A stretch of 55,521 nt of DNA from Paenibacillus gorillae (GTDB lineage: Bacteria > Bacillota > Bacilli > Paenibacillales > Paenibacillaceae). The stretch spans positions 1 through 55,521 of the forward strand of contig NZ_CBVJ010000037.1 in the NCBI RefSeq assembly GCF_000513275.1. The letters run 5' to 3'. Positions 26,851 through 35,887 of this stretch are shown piece by piece. The position numbers and the translations under genes were made by a program. The stretch's first letter is position 1; each line of letters opens with the position of its first letter. The notes below the pieces were generated by a model. The model was not told where the DNA came from. It was given only the letters and a program-made list of their open reading frames with translations, and did no database searches.

Positions 26851-26967
26851 GGTGAGCGGAGGGTTTTGAGTTCAGGATGATTTTTTGAAGATTCTATCCA
26901 TTTCTGATGCGAAGCCCAGGAAAACTGGAATCAAGAATAGCAGCATGAACCAAAACGCGCAGCGACC
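26851..26967. repeat. 117-bp dispersed repeat, copy 1
   Basis: Begins GGTGAGCGGAG and ends CGCGCAGCGACC. It closely matches 48077-48193, including TTTTGAGTTCAGGATG, TTTTGAAGATTCTATCCAT, TGGAATCAAGAA and CAGCATGAACCAAAACGC. The central 20 bp or so differ. Confidence 0.85.
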
Positions 26968-26985
26968 CCGGGGCTGCGCGAAAAA

Positions 26986-27008
26986 GCTGCCGAGAAGCTC
27001 TCGACAGC
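26986..27008. terminator. Terminator after the 27044 SDR gene
   Basis: GCTGCCGAGA (26986-26995) pairs with TCTCGACAGC (26999-27008); T-rich tails lie on both sides. The same arms recur at 31998-32020. Confidence 0.75.
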
Positions 27009-27043
27009 ATTTTTCCGCGCGACAATTTGATGTAACTCTCCGA

Positions 27044-27784
27044 TTACGGTTGCGCAGTCGGACGAATAATAATCTCATTGACACCTGTATCTTCCGGTTC
27101 ATTAATCGCATACGCAATTGCACGTGCAATGCTGTAAGGAGAAATCGCCAGCCCACCAATATGAGCAGCCATTGCCTTAACCTCAGGGCTATTCACCGTA
27201 CCGAGCAATTCCGTCTCCGTTATGCCCGGAGCGATAATAGTAGAGCGAATATTGGAAGAAGGCGATTCTTCCTTGCGAAGACCTTCCGAAATCGCACGAA
27301 CGGCAAATTTGGTGCCGCTGTATACGGCCGAAGTTGGGCTCACTTCATAGCCTGCAACGGAAGACACGTTAAGGATATGTCCTCCCTTCTGTTCGCGCAT
27401 CGTTGGAAGAACGGCAGCGATGCCATACAATACGCCCTTAATGTTGACGTCGATCATCTGATCCCATTCCGTTACCCGCAGTTCATTAAGCCTGGATACC
27501 GGCATAATGCCTGCGTTATTGACCAGAACATCAATGCGACCATATTGGCTCAAGGTGAACTGTGCCAGCTTTTGCATATCATCGGAGGAGACAACGTCTG
27601 CCTTCATATATACAGCCGTTCCGCCTTCCTGCTCGATTTCTTTCACAACAGCCTGCAGCCGTTCTTCTCTCCTTGCCGCCAATACGACTTTTGCGCCGCG
27701 TTGAGCAAGCAATTTGGCTGTCGCCTCTCCAATTCCGCTTGATGCTCCTGTTATAATGACGACTTTATCTTTAATATTTTCCAT
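27044..27784 (-). CDS. Short-chain dehydrogenase/reductase (classical SDR)
   Basis: 246 residues from the ATG at 27784 with GGAGAGG 7 nt upstream. TGASSGIG (13-20), NNAGIM, SSVAGYE and YSGTK (catalytic Tyr-Lys) are present, with AARREERL after the second strand suggesting NADP(H). It belongs to the YdfG-like oxidoreductase group. It is transcribed divergently from the TetR gene at 27965, with a promoter and a palindromic operator between, so this SDR is probably repressed by that TetR protein. Confidence 0.9.
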   Translation of the reverse strand: MENIKDKVVIITGASSGIGEATAKLLAQRGAKVVLAARREERLQAVVKEIEQEGGTAVYMKADVVSSDDMQKLAQFTLSQYGRIDVLVNNAGIMPVSRLNELRVTEWDQMIDVNIKGVLYGIAAVLPTMREQKGGHILNVSSVAGYEVSPTSAVYSGTKFAVRAISEGLRKEESPSSNIRSTIIAPGITETELLGTVNSPEVKAMAAHIGGLAISPYSIARAIAYAINEPEDTGVNEIIIRPTAQP

Positions 27785-27859
27785 TTCATTACCTCTCCTT
27801 TTAATGAACCTGTGTATTTTATTGAATTCGTGTTGATTAAATAACGGCCGTTGATTAAT

Positions 27860-27887
27860 ATTATATAGTGAACACCGCATCGTTCAA
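27860..27887 (-). promoter_or_regulatory. Promoter of the 27784 SDR gene
   Basis: On the minus strand TTGAAC (27887-27882), 16 nt, TATAAT (27865-27860), about 75 nt before the start codon. Confidence 0.6.
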
Positions 27888-27906
27888 TCGTTAATCCAAG
27901 CGCATT

Positions 27907-27922
27907 TGTTACATATGCAACA
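27907..27922. promoter_or_regulatory. Candidate TetR operator
   Basis: TGTTACATATGCAACA is a 16-bp dyad with one mismatched pair. It lies between the divergent SDR and TetR genes, upstream of the SDR promoter boxes and 42 nt from the TetR start. Confidence 0.5.
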
Positions 27923-27964
27923 GATGCCATCAAATTGTTCAATAACTGGAGGCTGGAAGCGAAG

Positions 27965-28546
27965 ATGGAGACAACAGCCAAACTCGATAGACGAATTATT
28001 CGGACGAAAGAAGCGATTAACAAGGCTTTTCTGACGTTATTTTCCGAAAAAGAGCTTGAGCAAATTACGATTAATGATATCGCCGACCTGGCCAACGTTA
28101 ATCGCGGAACGATCTATCTGCACTATACAGATAAATATGATCTGCTTGATAAATGCATCGAGGAGCACATTCACCAATTGATCGCGTTTTGCGGCGAGCA
28201 TGAATCGAACGCCCAACTAAGCTCAATGGTTAGTGATCTAAAGCCGGTTTTCGATTATTTTGCAGAGAACGCACTATTCTTCACTGCTATTTTTTCCAAT
28301 CAAAGAGCATCACTGTTCCGGGAGCGTCTGCTGCAGTTTGTAGCGGTTAACGTTAAGGAAAAGCTCGATAAGCAAAATTCGCAGCCGGAGATCGACAATG
28401 AATTAAATGCACAGTTTATGGCGTCAGCGTTCACCGGCATTCTCGAGTGGTGGATTCGCAGCAAGATGCCGCATTCTCCTGAGTTTATGGCTAATCAAGT
28501 TCGTAAACTGTATGAAAAAAATGAGGTTTTCCCTTCTCGCGTATAA
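27965..28546 (+). CDS. TetR-family transcriptional regulator
   Basis: 193 residues from the ATG at 27965. The helix-turn-helix is at about residues 35-57 (ITINDIADLANVNRGTIYLHYTDKYDLL), the classic TetR pattern. The C-terminal ligand domain (TGILEWWIRSKMPHSPEFMANQVRKL) matches the TetR_C group common beside oxidoreductase genes. The most probable targets are itself and the divergent SDR at 27784. A hairpin terminator follows at 28572. Confidence 0.9.
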   Translation: METTAKLDRRIIRTKEAINKAFLTLFSEKELEQITINDIADLANVNRGTIYLHYTDKYDLLDKCIEEHIHQLIAFCGEHESNAQLSSMVSDLKPVFDYFAENALFFTAIFSNQRASLFRERLLQFVAVNVKEKLDKQNSQPEIDNELNAQFMASAFTGILEWWIRSKMPHSPEFMANQVRKLYEKNEVFPSRV

Positions 28547-28571
28547 AATAGTAACCCTCCACCAATTACAA

Positions 28572-28600
28572 AAAACTTCTGCCCGCCAGGCAGAAGTTTT
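28572..28600. terminator. Bidirectional terminator between the TetR and EamA genes
   Basis: AAAACTTCTGCC (28572-28583) pairs with GGCAGAAGTTTT (28589-28600), 5-nt loop, with U-tracts formed in both directions. Confidence 0.8.
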
Positions 28601-28626
28601 ACTGCATTATTTTCACAAAAAAGTGT

Positions 28627-29545
28627 CTACCCTCCTCTATTGCTTAACGATGAAGATACCATCTCTTCCCGCTTCTTTGGCTCACTGGAACTCATGCTTC
28701 GATTCGCTATTAGAACCCCCGCAATGATGAGTGCAGCACCTGTGTAACTGTTTAATCCAACAATCTCCTTTAAGAAGAAAAAGGCAAAGATCGCAGAAAA
28801 AATAGGTTCGAGCGAGAACAGAAAAGCGACGCTTACAGCAGTTGTATACTTTTGAGCGACAGATTGCCATGACAAAACCATATGCGCTGCATATTAGAGC
28901 TAATCCAAGAATCGCTAGCCAATGATTAGCGTTCTCTGGCAAATGCGGTTTTTCAAAGATAAAAGTAAACGCAGCGGCATACAGAGCAGCAAAGCCAAGC
29001 TGAAAAATCCCCAGCTGTAAGGGATCTGCCTCTCGGACGAAACGGTTCGAGACCATAATGTGAACAGCATAAAGCAGTGCAGCAGCCAAGCAATAGATCG
29101 GACCCGCATCCAATGTCAACTGATCGCGTACCGTCATGAGCACCAATCCAATAGATACGATCACAACGCCAGCCATGATATTTCGGGATGGGAGCTTGCG
29201 ATGCAGTACCGCTTGAATGACGGGAACCATTATTACCGTCGTACTCGTCAAAAAACCTGCAGTGGTAGCAGATGTATTCTGTATCCCATACAACAGCATG
29301 CCAAAAATGACTGCCAGTAAAGCACCGGAAACTGATGCAAATTTCAAAAGCTTCCTATTAATGTTCAACAGTTTTTTGCCAAAAATCACTACAGTCACTA
29401 GAAAAGCTATGCCGCAGCGCAATGCTACTATCGTTGCCGGGGGCATTCCGTCAATGCCAAGCTTCATAAAAATATAAGACAGTCCCCAGGCTAGAGATAC
29501 TGTAGCTAAAACTAAATTCGCTTGTTTTTGTGTCATTTGATTCAC
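28627..29545 (-). CDS. EamA/DMT-family transporter (frame broken once)
   Basis: Ten-helix drug/metabolite transporter made of two EamA repeats: ATVSLAWGLSYIFMKLGIDGMPP at the start and FSLEPIFSAIFAFFFLKEIVG in the last repeat, the usual EP motif followed by a glycine turn. The frame changes after ICSAYG; removing one base of the four-base run at 28874-28877 gives AYGLSWQSVAQKYT and a total of 305 residues, normal for the family. An indel error is therefore likelier than inactivation. The GTG at 29545 has AGGAG 5 nt upstream; an ATG 9 nt further is possible. Divergent from a LysR regulator 114 bp away, which may control it. Confidence 0.86.
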
Positions 29546-29659
29546 CTTAACTCCTATCTTCTTGTCCTGAACAAAATCTTACATATGCCGAACACATAAG
29601 AGAAGCGAATATATGATATATTGAAAATAAGAATATCTAATATCTAGGCGGAGCTAATT

Positions 29660-30547
29660 ATGAAAAAGACGAAGTATGAAGTGTTTATGAAAATCATTGA
29701 ATTCGGAAGCTTGTCTCGTGCAGCCGATTATTGCAACTATTCTCAATCGGCCGTCAGCCAAATTGTTATCGCTTTGGAAAATGAATTTGGCATCAAGCTG
29801 TTGAATCGAAGTCATGCTGGCGTTTCTGTTACTTCAGACGGCGCAGAGCTGCTGCCTTATATTCAAAAGCTAAGCCAAGCCTATAATGAGCTTTCTGACA
29901 AGGTATCGGAGCTGCATGGAATTGAAAGCGGCCTGATCCGAATCGGCACGTTCTCCAGCATATCTTGCCATCTGCTCTCTCCCCTTCTGAAAGACTTTAA
30001 AGCCAAGCACCCGAATATAAAGTTCGAGCTGATTCAAGGGGACTACCGCCAGATCGAAATCTGGATTTTGGAAGGAACGGTCGATTTCGGTTTTGTGGAT
30101 TTGCCTACTTTAAAAGAATTTGAAGTGATCCCGATCATGGAGGACCGGATGCTCGCTATTTTGCCAGCAAATCATCCTTATGCTCGTGAAGAGTCTGTGC
30201 CTCTCAGCATTTTCGAACAGGAGTCTATGATCCTTTTGGAGGAAGGGACAAAAAAAGAAGTGCTGGAAATGTTTCGCCAGCATCATATTAAAGCGAAGAT
30301 TGAATACCGCCTCGATGATGATTACACAATCATTGCCATGGTAGAAAGCGGGCTCGGCATAAGCATCTTGGCTGAACTTATTCTTAGAAGAACTTCGTAT
30401 AACATAATCAGCAAAGAAACATCGCCTAGTTTCTCCAGAAGCATTGGCATAGCGATAAAGAGCAGAAAACAAGCCTCGATCGCTGTGCGATGCTTCCTGG
30501 ATTTCGTTGTTGAAAACAAAGAAAGCTATATTCGTCTTATGAAATAA
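29660..30547 (+). CDS. LysR-family transcriptional regulator
   Basis: 295 residues. The N-terminal winged helix carries FGSLSRAADYCNYSQSAVSQIVIALENEFGIKLLNR, followed by a linker helix and a periplasmic-binding-like effector domain starting SGLIRIGTFSSIS. It is divergently oriented to the EamA transporter gene, the classic LysR-target layout, so it probably senses a compound exported or imported by that transporter. The AT-rich 114-bp gap has several ATATC/GATAT elements but no clear T-N11-A pair was fixed. Confidence 0.92.
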   Translation: MKKTKYEVFMKIIEFGSLSRAADYCNYSQSAVSQIVIALENEFGIKLLNRSHAGVSVTSDGAELLPYIQKLSQAYNELSDKVSELHGIESGLIRIGTFSSISCHLLSPLLKDFKAKHPNIKFELIQGDYRQIEIWILEGTVDFGFVDLPTLKEFEVIPIMEDRMLAILPANHPYAREESVPLSIFEQESMILLEEGTKKEVLEMFRQHHIKAKIEYRLDDDYTIIAMVESGLGISILAELILRRTSYNIISKETSPSFSRSIGIAIKSRKQASIAVRCFLDFVVENKESYIRLMK

Positions 30548-30564
30548 AGACTAGATTAGAATAA

Positions 30565-30726
30565 TCATGGCGCGTCGAAAGATCTGAAAAGAATGTCGAA
30601 GGTAATGCATGGTGGGGCATGTCCATGAATCAGTGCGATATTTTCGGATTGAATTTTGATGCCGGCACCTTGGAAGGCGCTACAATCTCCAACTCGCATC
30701 TTGACGAAGCCAGAAATCGAATTTAA
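30565..30726 (+). pseudogene. Gene remnant with pentapeptide-repeat-like C-terminus
   Basis: An open frame of 53 codons without a start codon or ribosome binding site reads through GNAWWGMSMNQCDIFGL, then TLEGA-TISNS-HLDEA, a five-residue periodicity like pentapeptide-repeat proteins. It ends at TAA 30724-30726 and is followed by a hairpin at 30762-30777. It may be the 3' remnant of a lost gene, but the region is short and the call is tentative. Confidence 0.3.
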
Positions 30727-30761
30727 TTTACAAGTTACTGAATACCTTAATAACTTATTAG

Positions 30762-30777
30762 GCCGCCAAGAGGCGGC
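30762..30777 (+). terminator. Weak terminator after the LysR gene/remnant
   Basis: GCCGCC (30762-30767) and GGCGGC (30772-30777) with a 4-nt loop, followed by TTAATTT. Confidence 0.5.
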
Positions 30778-30844
30778 TTAATTTGCAGCTGGTTGAATAT
30801 CAACATTCAGATTTAACAAAGGACGTTTTTCGGGATGATACCTT

Positions 30845-31510
30845 TTATCCTTCTGCTCCCCCAATCAATCCAATCACCTGCTCTTCTAACGGCAAAATAT
30901 GCCCGATCTTCCCCAAGTGTTGAATTCTCAAAAACTCGCCGTACACCCGCGATCTTCCGCTCTCCGTCTCCATCCAATTATCTCTTGCTACGGTCACTCC
31001 CTTATAAACAGCATCGAAACCATAGGGAATGTAGGTTATAGGGTTCGTGATATGCTGTGCAAGCGTTCTATACTGCCTTCCAGCTGTATGGTTCTTGCAA
31101 ATAAACAGGACAGATTGTATGGCTTCAAAATCAAATACCTCTTTAGCAAACAACACGTTTTCCAATGTATTCCTTGACCTGTCTTCAACCGACATGACCG
31201 CTCTGCTTATTCCGGACTTAACCAGCTCCTCGACGATGACATGAGCTTCCGGTGTAAGCGGATCTTTCCAATCCGGATGTTTCACTCCCGTAGGACTTAC
31301 CCCGCCGGTAACAATAATCTGCTTGGCCAAACCGAGCTTGTATGCTTCAATTGCTTTCAGCCAATGACCAGGATGCGTTCCAGCGAAAATAAATAAGGCA
31401 TCACATGGTTGAGATTCTGTTATGGGCAAAAAAGCAATCTCGGTCAATCTTTCAATTTGATAATCGTTTAACTGAGGTACCTGGGGCTCTTTCGGGATGA
31501 ATGGTTGCAA
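30845..31510 (-). CDS. YdcF/ElyC-SanA family protein (DUF218)
   Basis: 221 residues without a membrane segment. DUF218-type marks: CDALFIFAGTHPGHWLKAIEAYKLG, IIVTGGVSPTG, EAHVIVEELVKSGI, VEDRSRNTLENVLFAKEVF and ICKNHTAGRQYRTLAQH. The family includes envelope-maintenance proteins and nucleotide- or SAM-binding proteins of unclear reaction. The soluble YdcF-type form fits here. It stands alone between the LysR gene and the M20 peptidase gene. Confidence 0.8.
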   Translation of the reverse strand: MQPFIPKEPQVPQLNDYQIERLTEIAFLPITESQPCDALFIFAGTHPGHWLKAIEAYKLGLAKQIIVTGGVSPTGVKHPDWKDPLTPEAHVIVEELVKSGISRAVMSVEDRSRNTLENVLFAKEVFDFEAIQSVLFICKNHTAGRQYRTLAQHITNPITYIPYGFDAVYKGVTVARDNWMETESGRSRVYGEFLRIQHLGKIGHILPLEEQVIGLIGGAEG

Positions 31511-31756
31511 CTTGAATCCTCCTCATGCTGGATTGGTCCATATGAATTGAGAAACTTCTATTCTAAGCACCAAAATGAACTTATGATCCTTATTCGATAG
31601 TTCGTCCCCAAACTCCTTGCTTTCTAACCGCGAAAAAAAACGGGGGAGCAGCACCAATTAAACTACACGAGACACAGTAGGCGAGCAGCTAAGTAACTTC
31701 ATTTTCGCAAGCTCATTCCGGCAGTAAAATCAGCTCCAGTCATTTCCATCTCAAAT
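31511..31756. other. Gene-free stretch upstream of YdcF-like gene
   Basis: No gene-like frame. It leads into dispersed repeat copy B. A poly-A run and ACACGAGACACAGTAGGCG lie here without a recognised signal. Confidence 0.35.
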
Positions 31757-31944
31757 CAAAATGCAAAAGTGCATGCTGATTAGCGTAAAAAGCTCCAAAA
31801 CAGCGCTCAAAATGTAAAAGTGCAATTGGAATCGCTATATTTTACGCGAAATGGCCTTTTTAGGCCAATCAAAATGCACATTTGCATTTTGATGCCATAA
31901 ATCGCCAATTTAACGGCTGACAACCTGCACTTTTACATTTTGAT
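31757..31944. repeat. 188-bp dispersed element, copy B
   Basis: Four copies of the 16-bp motif AAAATGYAAAAGTGCA: forward at 31758 and about 31810, reverse at about 31875 and 31928. Same length as copy A and the same CTCAAAATGTAAAAGTGCA and CAACCTGCACTTTTACATTT blocks. A central TGGCCTTTTTAGGCCA-type dyad is also shared. Confidence 0.85.
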
Positions 31945-31997
31945 TCATTTTTGTCGCAGTTAGCGGCCAGGTTTTGCCATGTAAAAAGCAAAAAAAA

Positions 31998-32020
31998 GCT
32001 GCCGAGACCCTCTCGACAGC
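31998..32020 (-). terminator. Terminator after the M20 amidohydrolase gene
   Basis: GCTGCCGAGA (31998-32007) pairs with TCTCGACAGC (32011-32020). The minus strand then has eight T. Stem arms are identical to those at 26986-27008. Confidence 0.8.
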
Positions 32021-32067
32021 CACCCTGCTTCTGCCACCAGCACCAGCACACCGGCAGCAAAGCTGAA

Positions 32068-33276
32068 TTATTGTGCCTGCGCTTGTCTCACCCAAGAGAC
32101 AAACAGCTTCGCACCAGTTGTCAATATATCCTCGTCCAGATCAAAATTCGGGTGATGAAGCGGATAGGTCTGCTTCTTCTCAGGGTTAGCGATGCCAAGA
32201 AAAGCAAAAGCGCCTGGCACCTCCTGCAAGTAGAGTGCGAAGTCCTCACCGGCTAAGCTTGGCTTTTCCAACTGAATGATCTGGTTCTCGCCAAGCAGCT
32301 GCCTTCCGGCATGCAGAGTAATTTCTACAGCCCTTGCATCGTTGATGAGCGGTGTGCCCAGCCGGTAGTACGAAGAATAACTTCCGCCGTAAGTACCCGC
32401 TATTGCTTCTGCCCTGCTCTCCAGAATCCGGTGGATCTTATCCGTCAGCTCCGTATCAAAGACACGATAGGTTCCGCTGAGTTCGCTGTCCCCGGCAATG
32501 GCGTTGGTCGCTGTTCCGGCATGCAGAGTTCCGAAGCACAGGACTGACGTCTGGAAAGGATCGACCTCCATCGCCAGCGCATATTTCACGTCGGTAATGA
32601 ATTGGACAGACATAGATAGCGCATCCACGGCAAGATGCGGCGTGCTGTGATGTCCGTTAACGCCTTGAAAAGCGATTCGGAAATGTGAAGATGCCGCCAT
32701 CGCCTCGCGCCTGTGAATACCGACAACACCCTTTGGCAGCTCCGGCCACACATGCATCGCAAAGCACAGATCGACGCCTTCCAGCACCCCCGCTTCAATC
32801 ATGTCGCGCCCGCCGCTGATCATACGTCCGTCAATCGGACTCAACAATGCACTCTCTTCGGCAGCTTGAAAGACGAATTTTATTATCCCGTTAACTTCAG
32901 AACGATGCCGGCTGAGCGCCTTGGCAGCGCCAAGCAGCATCGTCATATGGGCATCATGCCCGCATGCGTGCATGATGCCTTCCTGCTTAGAGCGATAATC
33001 AGTCGTATTCTCTTCCGTAATTGGTAGAGCGTCCATATCGGCACGAAGTACGATCGTCGCACCCGGACGGCCGCTGTCCAGTACAGCAACTACTCCTTTG
33101 CCGAAATGCTTGCCCACCCCCTCATGAACCTCCAGCCCAAGATCTTTCAAATAACGGGCGACTTTCCCCGCTGTCCGGTCCACATCAAATAAAACTTCCG
33201 GATATTGATGAAACTCTCTGCGAAGTGCGATCAGCTCTTCCTTCAATGTATCAACGTAAATTAAAGCGGCATCCAT
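32068..33276 (-). CDS. M20-family metal-dependent amidohydrolase (N-acyl-amino acid deacylase type)
   Basis: 402 residues from the ATG at 33276 (AAGGA 9 nt upstream; ATG 33285 is an alternative). M20D marks: REFHQYPEVLFD, VLRADMDALPI with metal-binding Asp, MHACGHDAHM with catalytic Cys/His ligands, FQAAEES, and GVNGHHSTPHLAVDAL in the dimerisation lid. The C-terminal LAGEDFALYLQEVPGAFAFLG carries the last metal ligand region. Such enzymes remove acyl groups from N-acyl amino acids (hippurate, N-acetyl-diaminopimelate, indole conjugates). The exact substrate is undetermined. A hairpin at 33348-33383 lies in its upstream region. Confidence 0.9.
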   Translation of the reverse strand: MDAALIYVDTLKEELIALRREFHQYPEVLFDVDRTAGKVARYLKDLGLEVHEGVGKHFGKGVVAVLDSGRPGATIVLRADMDALPITEENTTDYRSKQEGIMHACGHDAHMTMLLGAAKALSRHRSEVNGIIKFVFQAAEESALLSPIDGRMISGGRDMIEAGVLEGVDLCFAMHVWPELPKGVVGIHRREAMAASSHFRIAFQGVNGHHSTPHLAVDALSMSVQFITDVKYALAMEVDPFQTSVLCFGTLHAGTATNAIAGDSELSGTYRVFDTELTDKIHRILESRAEAIAGTYGGSYSSYYRLGTPLINDARAVEITLHAGRQLLGENQIIQLEKPSLAGEDFALYLQEVPGAFAFLGIANPEKKQTYPLHHPNFDLDEDILTTGAKLFVSWVRQAQAQ

Positions 33277-33347
33277 CCCATTCATTCCTTCCCAACATTG
33301 CGTTATCACCCTGAATCAAGGGTTCAATTTGATCACTAAAATAAAAA

Positions 33348-33383
33348 AACATCCCAACTAGCATAGCTAGCATTCGGGATGTT
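33348..33383 (-). terminator. Terminator between the GlcG/HbpS-like gene and the M20 gene
   Basis: AACATCCC (33348-33355) pairs with GGGATGTT (33376-33383), with an inner GCTAGC-rich loop, and seven T follow on the minus strand. The rest of 33277-33588 holds no gene-like frame; GATCGCGATCGCG near 33411 is palindromic. Confidence 0.7.
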
Positions 33384-33588
33384 TCCGTTCGAACGGTCAA
33401 CAAATATGAGATCGCGATCGCGTATCATGCTTTTTAGGATGTGAAAAGTCCGGCAAAAGGATTTCCTGCTACCCAGCTTTAGTCTAGCACATAACCGCCA
33501 AGTTGAAAATCATGGCTCGTCCACCCACAAACAGAAGCAGACCCCCGGTCACCCGAAGGCCTTGCAATGCAGATCTGGCTTGTAATTC

Positions 33589-34053
33589 TTAATACCGGTA
33601 AGAACCGATACGGGCATTGACGTTGGCTCCATTCGACATCCCGGCAACCATCGATTCAAAGGCTTGAACGGCAGCAGTCGCTATTTCGATATCCTGAGCA
33701 GCACTCCCTCCGCTTACACCAACCCCGCCTACGAAATGATCGCCGATTTTTAACGGAATGCCGCCTGCAAGAATGACGAGTCTGCCTTCATGGGTCGTAT
33801 TAATGCCGAATGCAGGGCCTCCCGGCTGCGCCGACTGAGTCAAATTCGCAGTTGGCTGCTGCATGCTGATACTCGTCCAAGCTTTGTTCTTTGAAATTTC
33901 TACGCTGGCAATCCGGGTTCGCTCCATCCGGTTTAAGACGAGCAAATGCCCTCCATCGTCCACAATTGAAATCGCAATCCGTATTCCCATTTGCCGGGCT
34001 TTATTCAACCCCACCTCAGCCATATGCTTAGCTGCCTCCAAAGTTAACACCAA
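33589..34053 (-). CDS. GlcG/HbpS (haem-binding protein-like) family protein
   Basis: 154 residues. Family marks: LTLEAAKHMAEVGLNKARQMGIRIAISIVDDGGHLLVLNRM, KNKAWTSISM, LAGGIPLKIGDHFVGGVGVSGGSAAQDIEIA. This is a small alpha/beta protein of the GlcG/HbpS/PduO-C type, which binds small ligands such as haem or cobalamin intermediates in some members. AGGGAGGGG lies 7-10 nt before the TTG/GTG start. It is divergent from the LysR gene at 34232, its probable regulator. Confidence 0.88.
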   Translation of the reverse strand: MVLTLEAAKHMAEVGLNKARQMGIRIAISIVDDGGHLLVLNRMERTRIASVEISKNKAWTSISMQQPTANLTQSAQPGGPAFGINTTHEGRLVILAGGIPLKIGDHFVGGVGVSGGSAAQDIEIATAAVQAFESMVAGMSNGANVNARIGSYRY

Positions 34054-34231
34054 ACGATCGCCCCTCCCTAAATTCTCATACAGAATATGTTCCAGCAGAG
34101 AAAACCGTGATAATAAACCAGATTACAACGCCCTAATTCCTTATTTGTCCCCAGAACAATGTATAAAAAAAGGGCACGTCATTCACCTTAAACAGTAATG
34201 AATGAAAGCCATGGAAGGTGCCCTGACTCTG

Positions 34232-35146
34232 ATGTCCATTAATTTGCATGCCTTAATGCTTTTTTATCAAGTCGCTCAGGCCGGCAGCGTGACCGAAGCC
34301 TCCAAAAGACTTTCCATCAGCCAACCGGCGATTTCCTCGCAAATCCGGCAATTTGAGAAGCAGCATCATATCGTTCTGTTTGAGAAAAAGGGCAGGCATC
34401 TCGTTCTGACTCCTTTTGGACAAAGACTGCTGCAGCCCACCGCAAAGCTGTTTGAATTAGAAGGCCAAATTCAGGCCATGATTACAGATTATCGAAATCA
34501 TCCAGGGGGTAAGCTGAGAATAATCGGCAATTATTTGGCAACAAGCGTGCTCGTTCCGAAATGGGCGGCATTGTTCAAGCAGAAGTATCCCGATGTTGAT
34601 GTCGAGATCTCGACGGTTAATTCACAAAAGGCGCTCCTTAGCTTGAAAAACTACGAATCTGATATCGCGATTTTCGGCAATACTGAAATAACCGATGAAG
34701 ATTATCAGACACTCTACTGCCTGGAGCTGTATCGGGATGAATTCAGGTTTGTCGTCGCTCCAACGCATAAATACGCCAATCAAAGCGTTTCGATGAAAGC
34801 GATGATGAATGAACCGTTTATTATGCGGGAAGAAGGAAGCGCTACGAAGATGAGGCTTCTGGAAATTTGTCATAACAACAACGTGGAGCCGCCAAAAATC
34901 GAACTGCAGTTCAACGGGCTGAATGAAACGATTCAGGCGGTTGCAGCAGGCTATGGAGTGAGCTTTGTATCCTCGCTTGTATCAAGCGCCTTTATTGAAC
35001 GGGGAGAACTGGCCGAGGTTGATGTGCCAAGGGTGCGTTTTACGAACAGCATTCTGCTATGCGCACACAAAGAGGATAAACTAGAAGCGTTTGTTAAAGC
35101 TTTTATATCGATTGTTCGAACAGACAAGACCATACAAACACATTAA
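34232..35146 (+). CDS. LysR-family transcriptional regulator
   Basis: 304 residues from the ATG at 34232 (GGAAGGTG about 10 nt upstream; an in-frame ATG at 34202 has no ribosome binding site). Winged helix: AGSVTEASKRLSISQPAISSQIRQFEKQHHIVLFEKKGRHLVLTPFG. Effector domain: GGKLRIIGNYLATSVLVPKW onward. It is divergent from the GlcG/HbpS-like gene with the M20 deacylase beyond it, so both may be targets. Confidence 0.92.
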   Translation: MSINLHALMLFYQVAQAGSVTEASKRLSISQPAISSQIRQFEKQHHIVLFEKKGRHLVLTPFGQRLLQPTAKLFELEGQIQAMITDYRNHPGGKLRIIGNYLATSVLVPKWAALFKQKYPDVDVEISTVNSQKALLSLKNYESDIAIFGNTEITDEDYQTLYCLELYRDEFRFVVAPTHKYANQSVSMKAMMNEPFIMREEGSATKMRLLEICHNNNVEPPKIELQFNGLNETIQAVAAGYGVSFVSSLVSSAFIERGELAEVDVPRVRFTNSILLCAHKEDKLEAFVKAFISIVRTDKTIQTH

Positions 35147-35190
35147 GCCGTCCCGATCCAGCGGCCCTAATAGGACAGCATCGGGACGGC
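35147..35190 (+). terminator. Terminator after the LysR gene
   Basis: GCCGTCCCGAT (35147-35157) pairs with ATCGGGACGGC (35180-35190), followed by AATTTT. Confidence 0.8.
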
Positions 35191-35212
35191 AATTTTAACA
35201 CACGCGTAAGCT

Positions 35213-35623
35213 TCAGGATGATTGCAGCGGTTCGCCCGCCACATCTTGAATAATCAATTCCTGTTGCGGAGCGGTTGCGCTTCCGTCTGTATTTTTCACA
35301 TGAGCATTTATATAATAAGTTCCGCTTTCCGGAAAAATCGTTTTGGCCCGGTACACGCCATCCCGCCAATGAGAAGCCTTCACCACTTCATGCGTCGTGC
35401 GGTCTTCATTCCAGATTTCGATCTGTACCTCTTCCGCATCTGCAACGTTGTCGTTCCCCTGTGTAACATGAGCGTCTACCAAAATAGCTCGCCCTGGCAA
35501 AAGCACTTCCTGAACCGGCTTTACTTCCACCTCAACCTTTTGGCCGCCGCTTTGTTCATCATTTGCTATGGAACATGCGGACGTCATGAGCAGCATGGCA
35601 ATTCCAATTATCGTTTTTTTCAT
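35213..35623 (-). CDS. YtkA/FixH-like lipoprotein
   Basis: 136 residues. Signal sequence with lipobox TSACS, so Cys17 is probably lipidated. The mature part is an immunoglobulin-like beta sandwich: PGRAILVDAHVTQGNDNVADAEEVQIEIW, HWRDGVYRAKTIFPESGTYYINAHVKNTDG, typical of YtkA-like proteins. Homologues are found near copper and oxidase genes, but here it stands alone. It would sit on the outer face of the membrane. Confidence 0.78.
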   Translation of the reverse strand: MKKTIIGIAMLLMTSACSIANDEQSGGQKVEVEVKPVQEVLLPGRAILVDAHVTQGNDNVADAEEVQIEIWNEDRTTHEVVKASHWRDGVYRAKTIFPESGTYYINAHVKNTDGSATAPQQELIIQDVAGEPLQSS

Positions 35624-35887
35624 GTCATAGCCTCCTTTGCCACCTAAGTATACCTATACATTAATAGAATGAATAATATAAGATTTCTGCGATCTATACA
35701 TAAAAGTAATAGATTCCTTTGTCCCACCAGAAAAAACGATAAAATCCATAAATTCAATCGGGGAGGAAATGATCTCGCATTCTACTCTTTTTTTCCTGCA
35801 AAACTATTGACACATCGGGCATAGCAATGCTAGTATCACTCTTAATGTCGACTACAATTGTCGGAATTCAAAAAGGGAGAGATTACT

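Noticed and set aside
26627..26869. Open frame encoding repeated LWALGFG
   Set aside because: It is produced by the (CTTTGGG)8 array, with no start signal or family resemblance.
26885..27742. Long plus-strand open frame opposite the 27044 SDR
   Set aside because: Antisense to a clear SDR with all motifs; basic, Arg-rich composition of a shadow frame.
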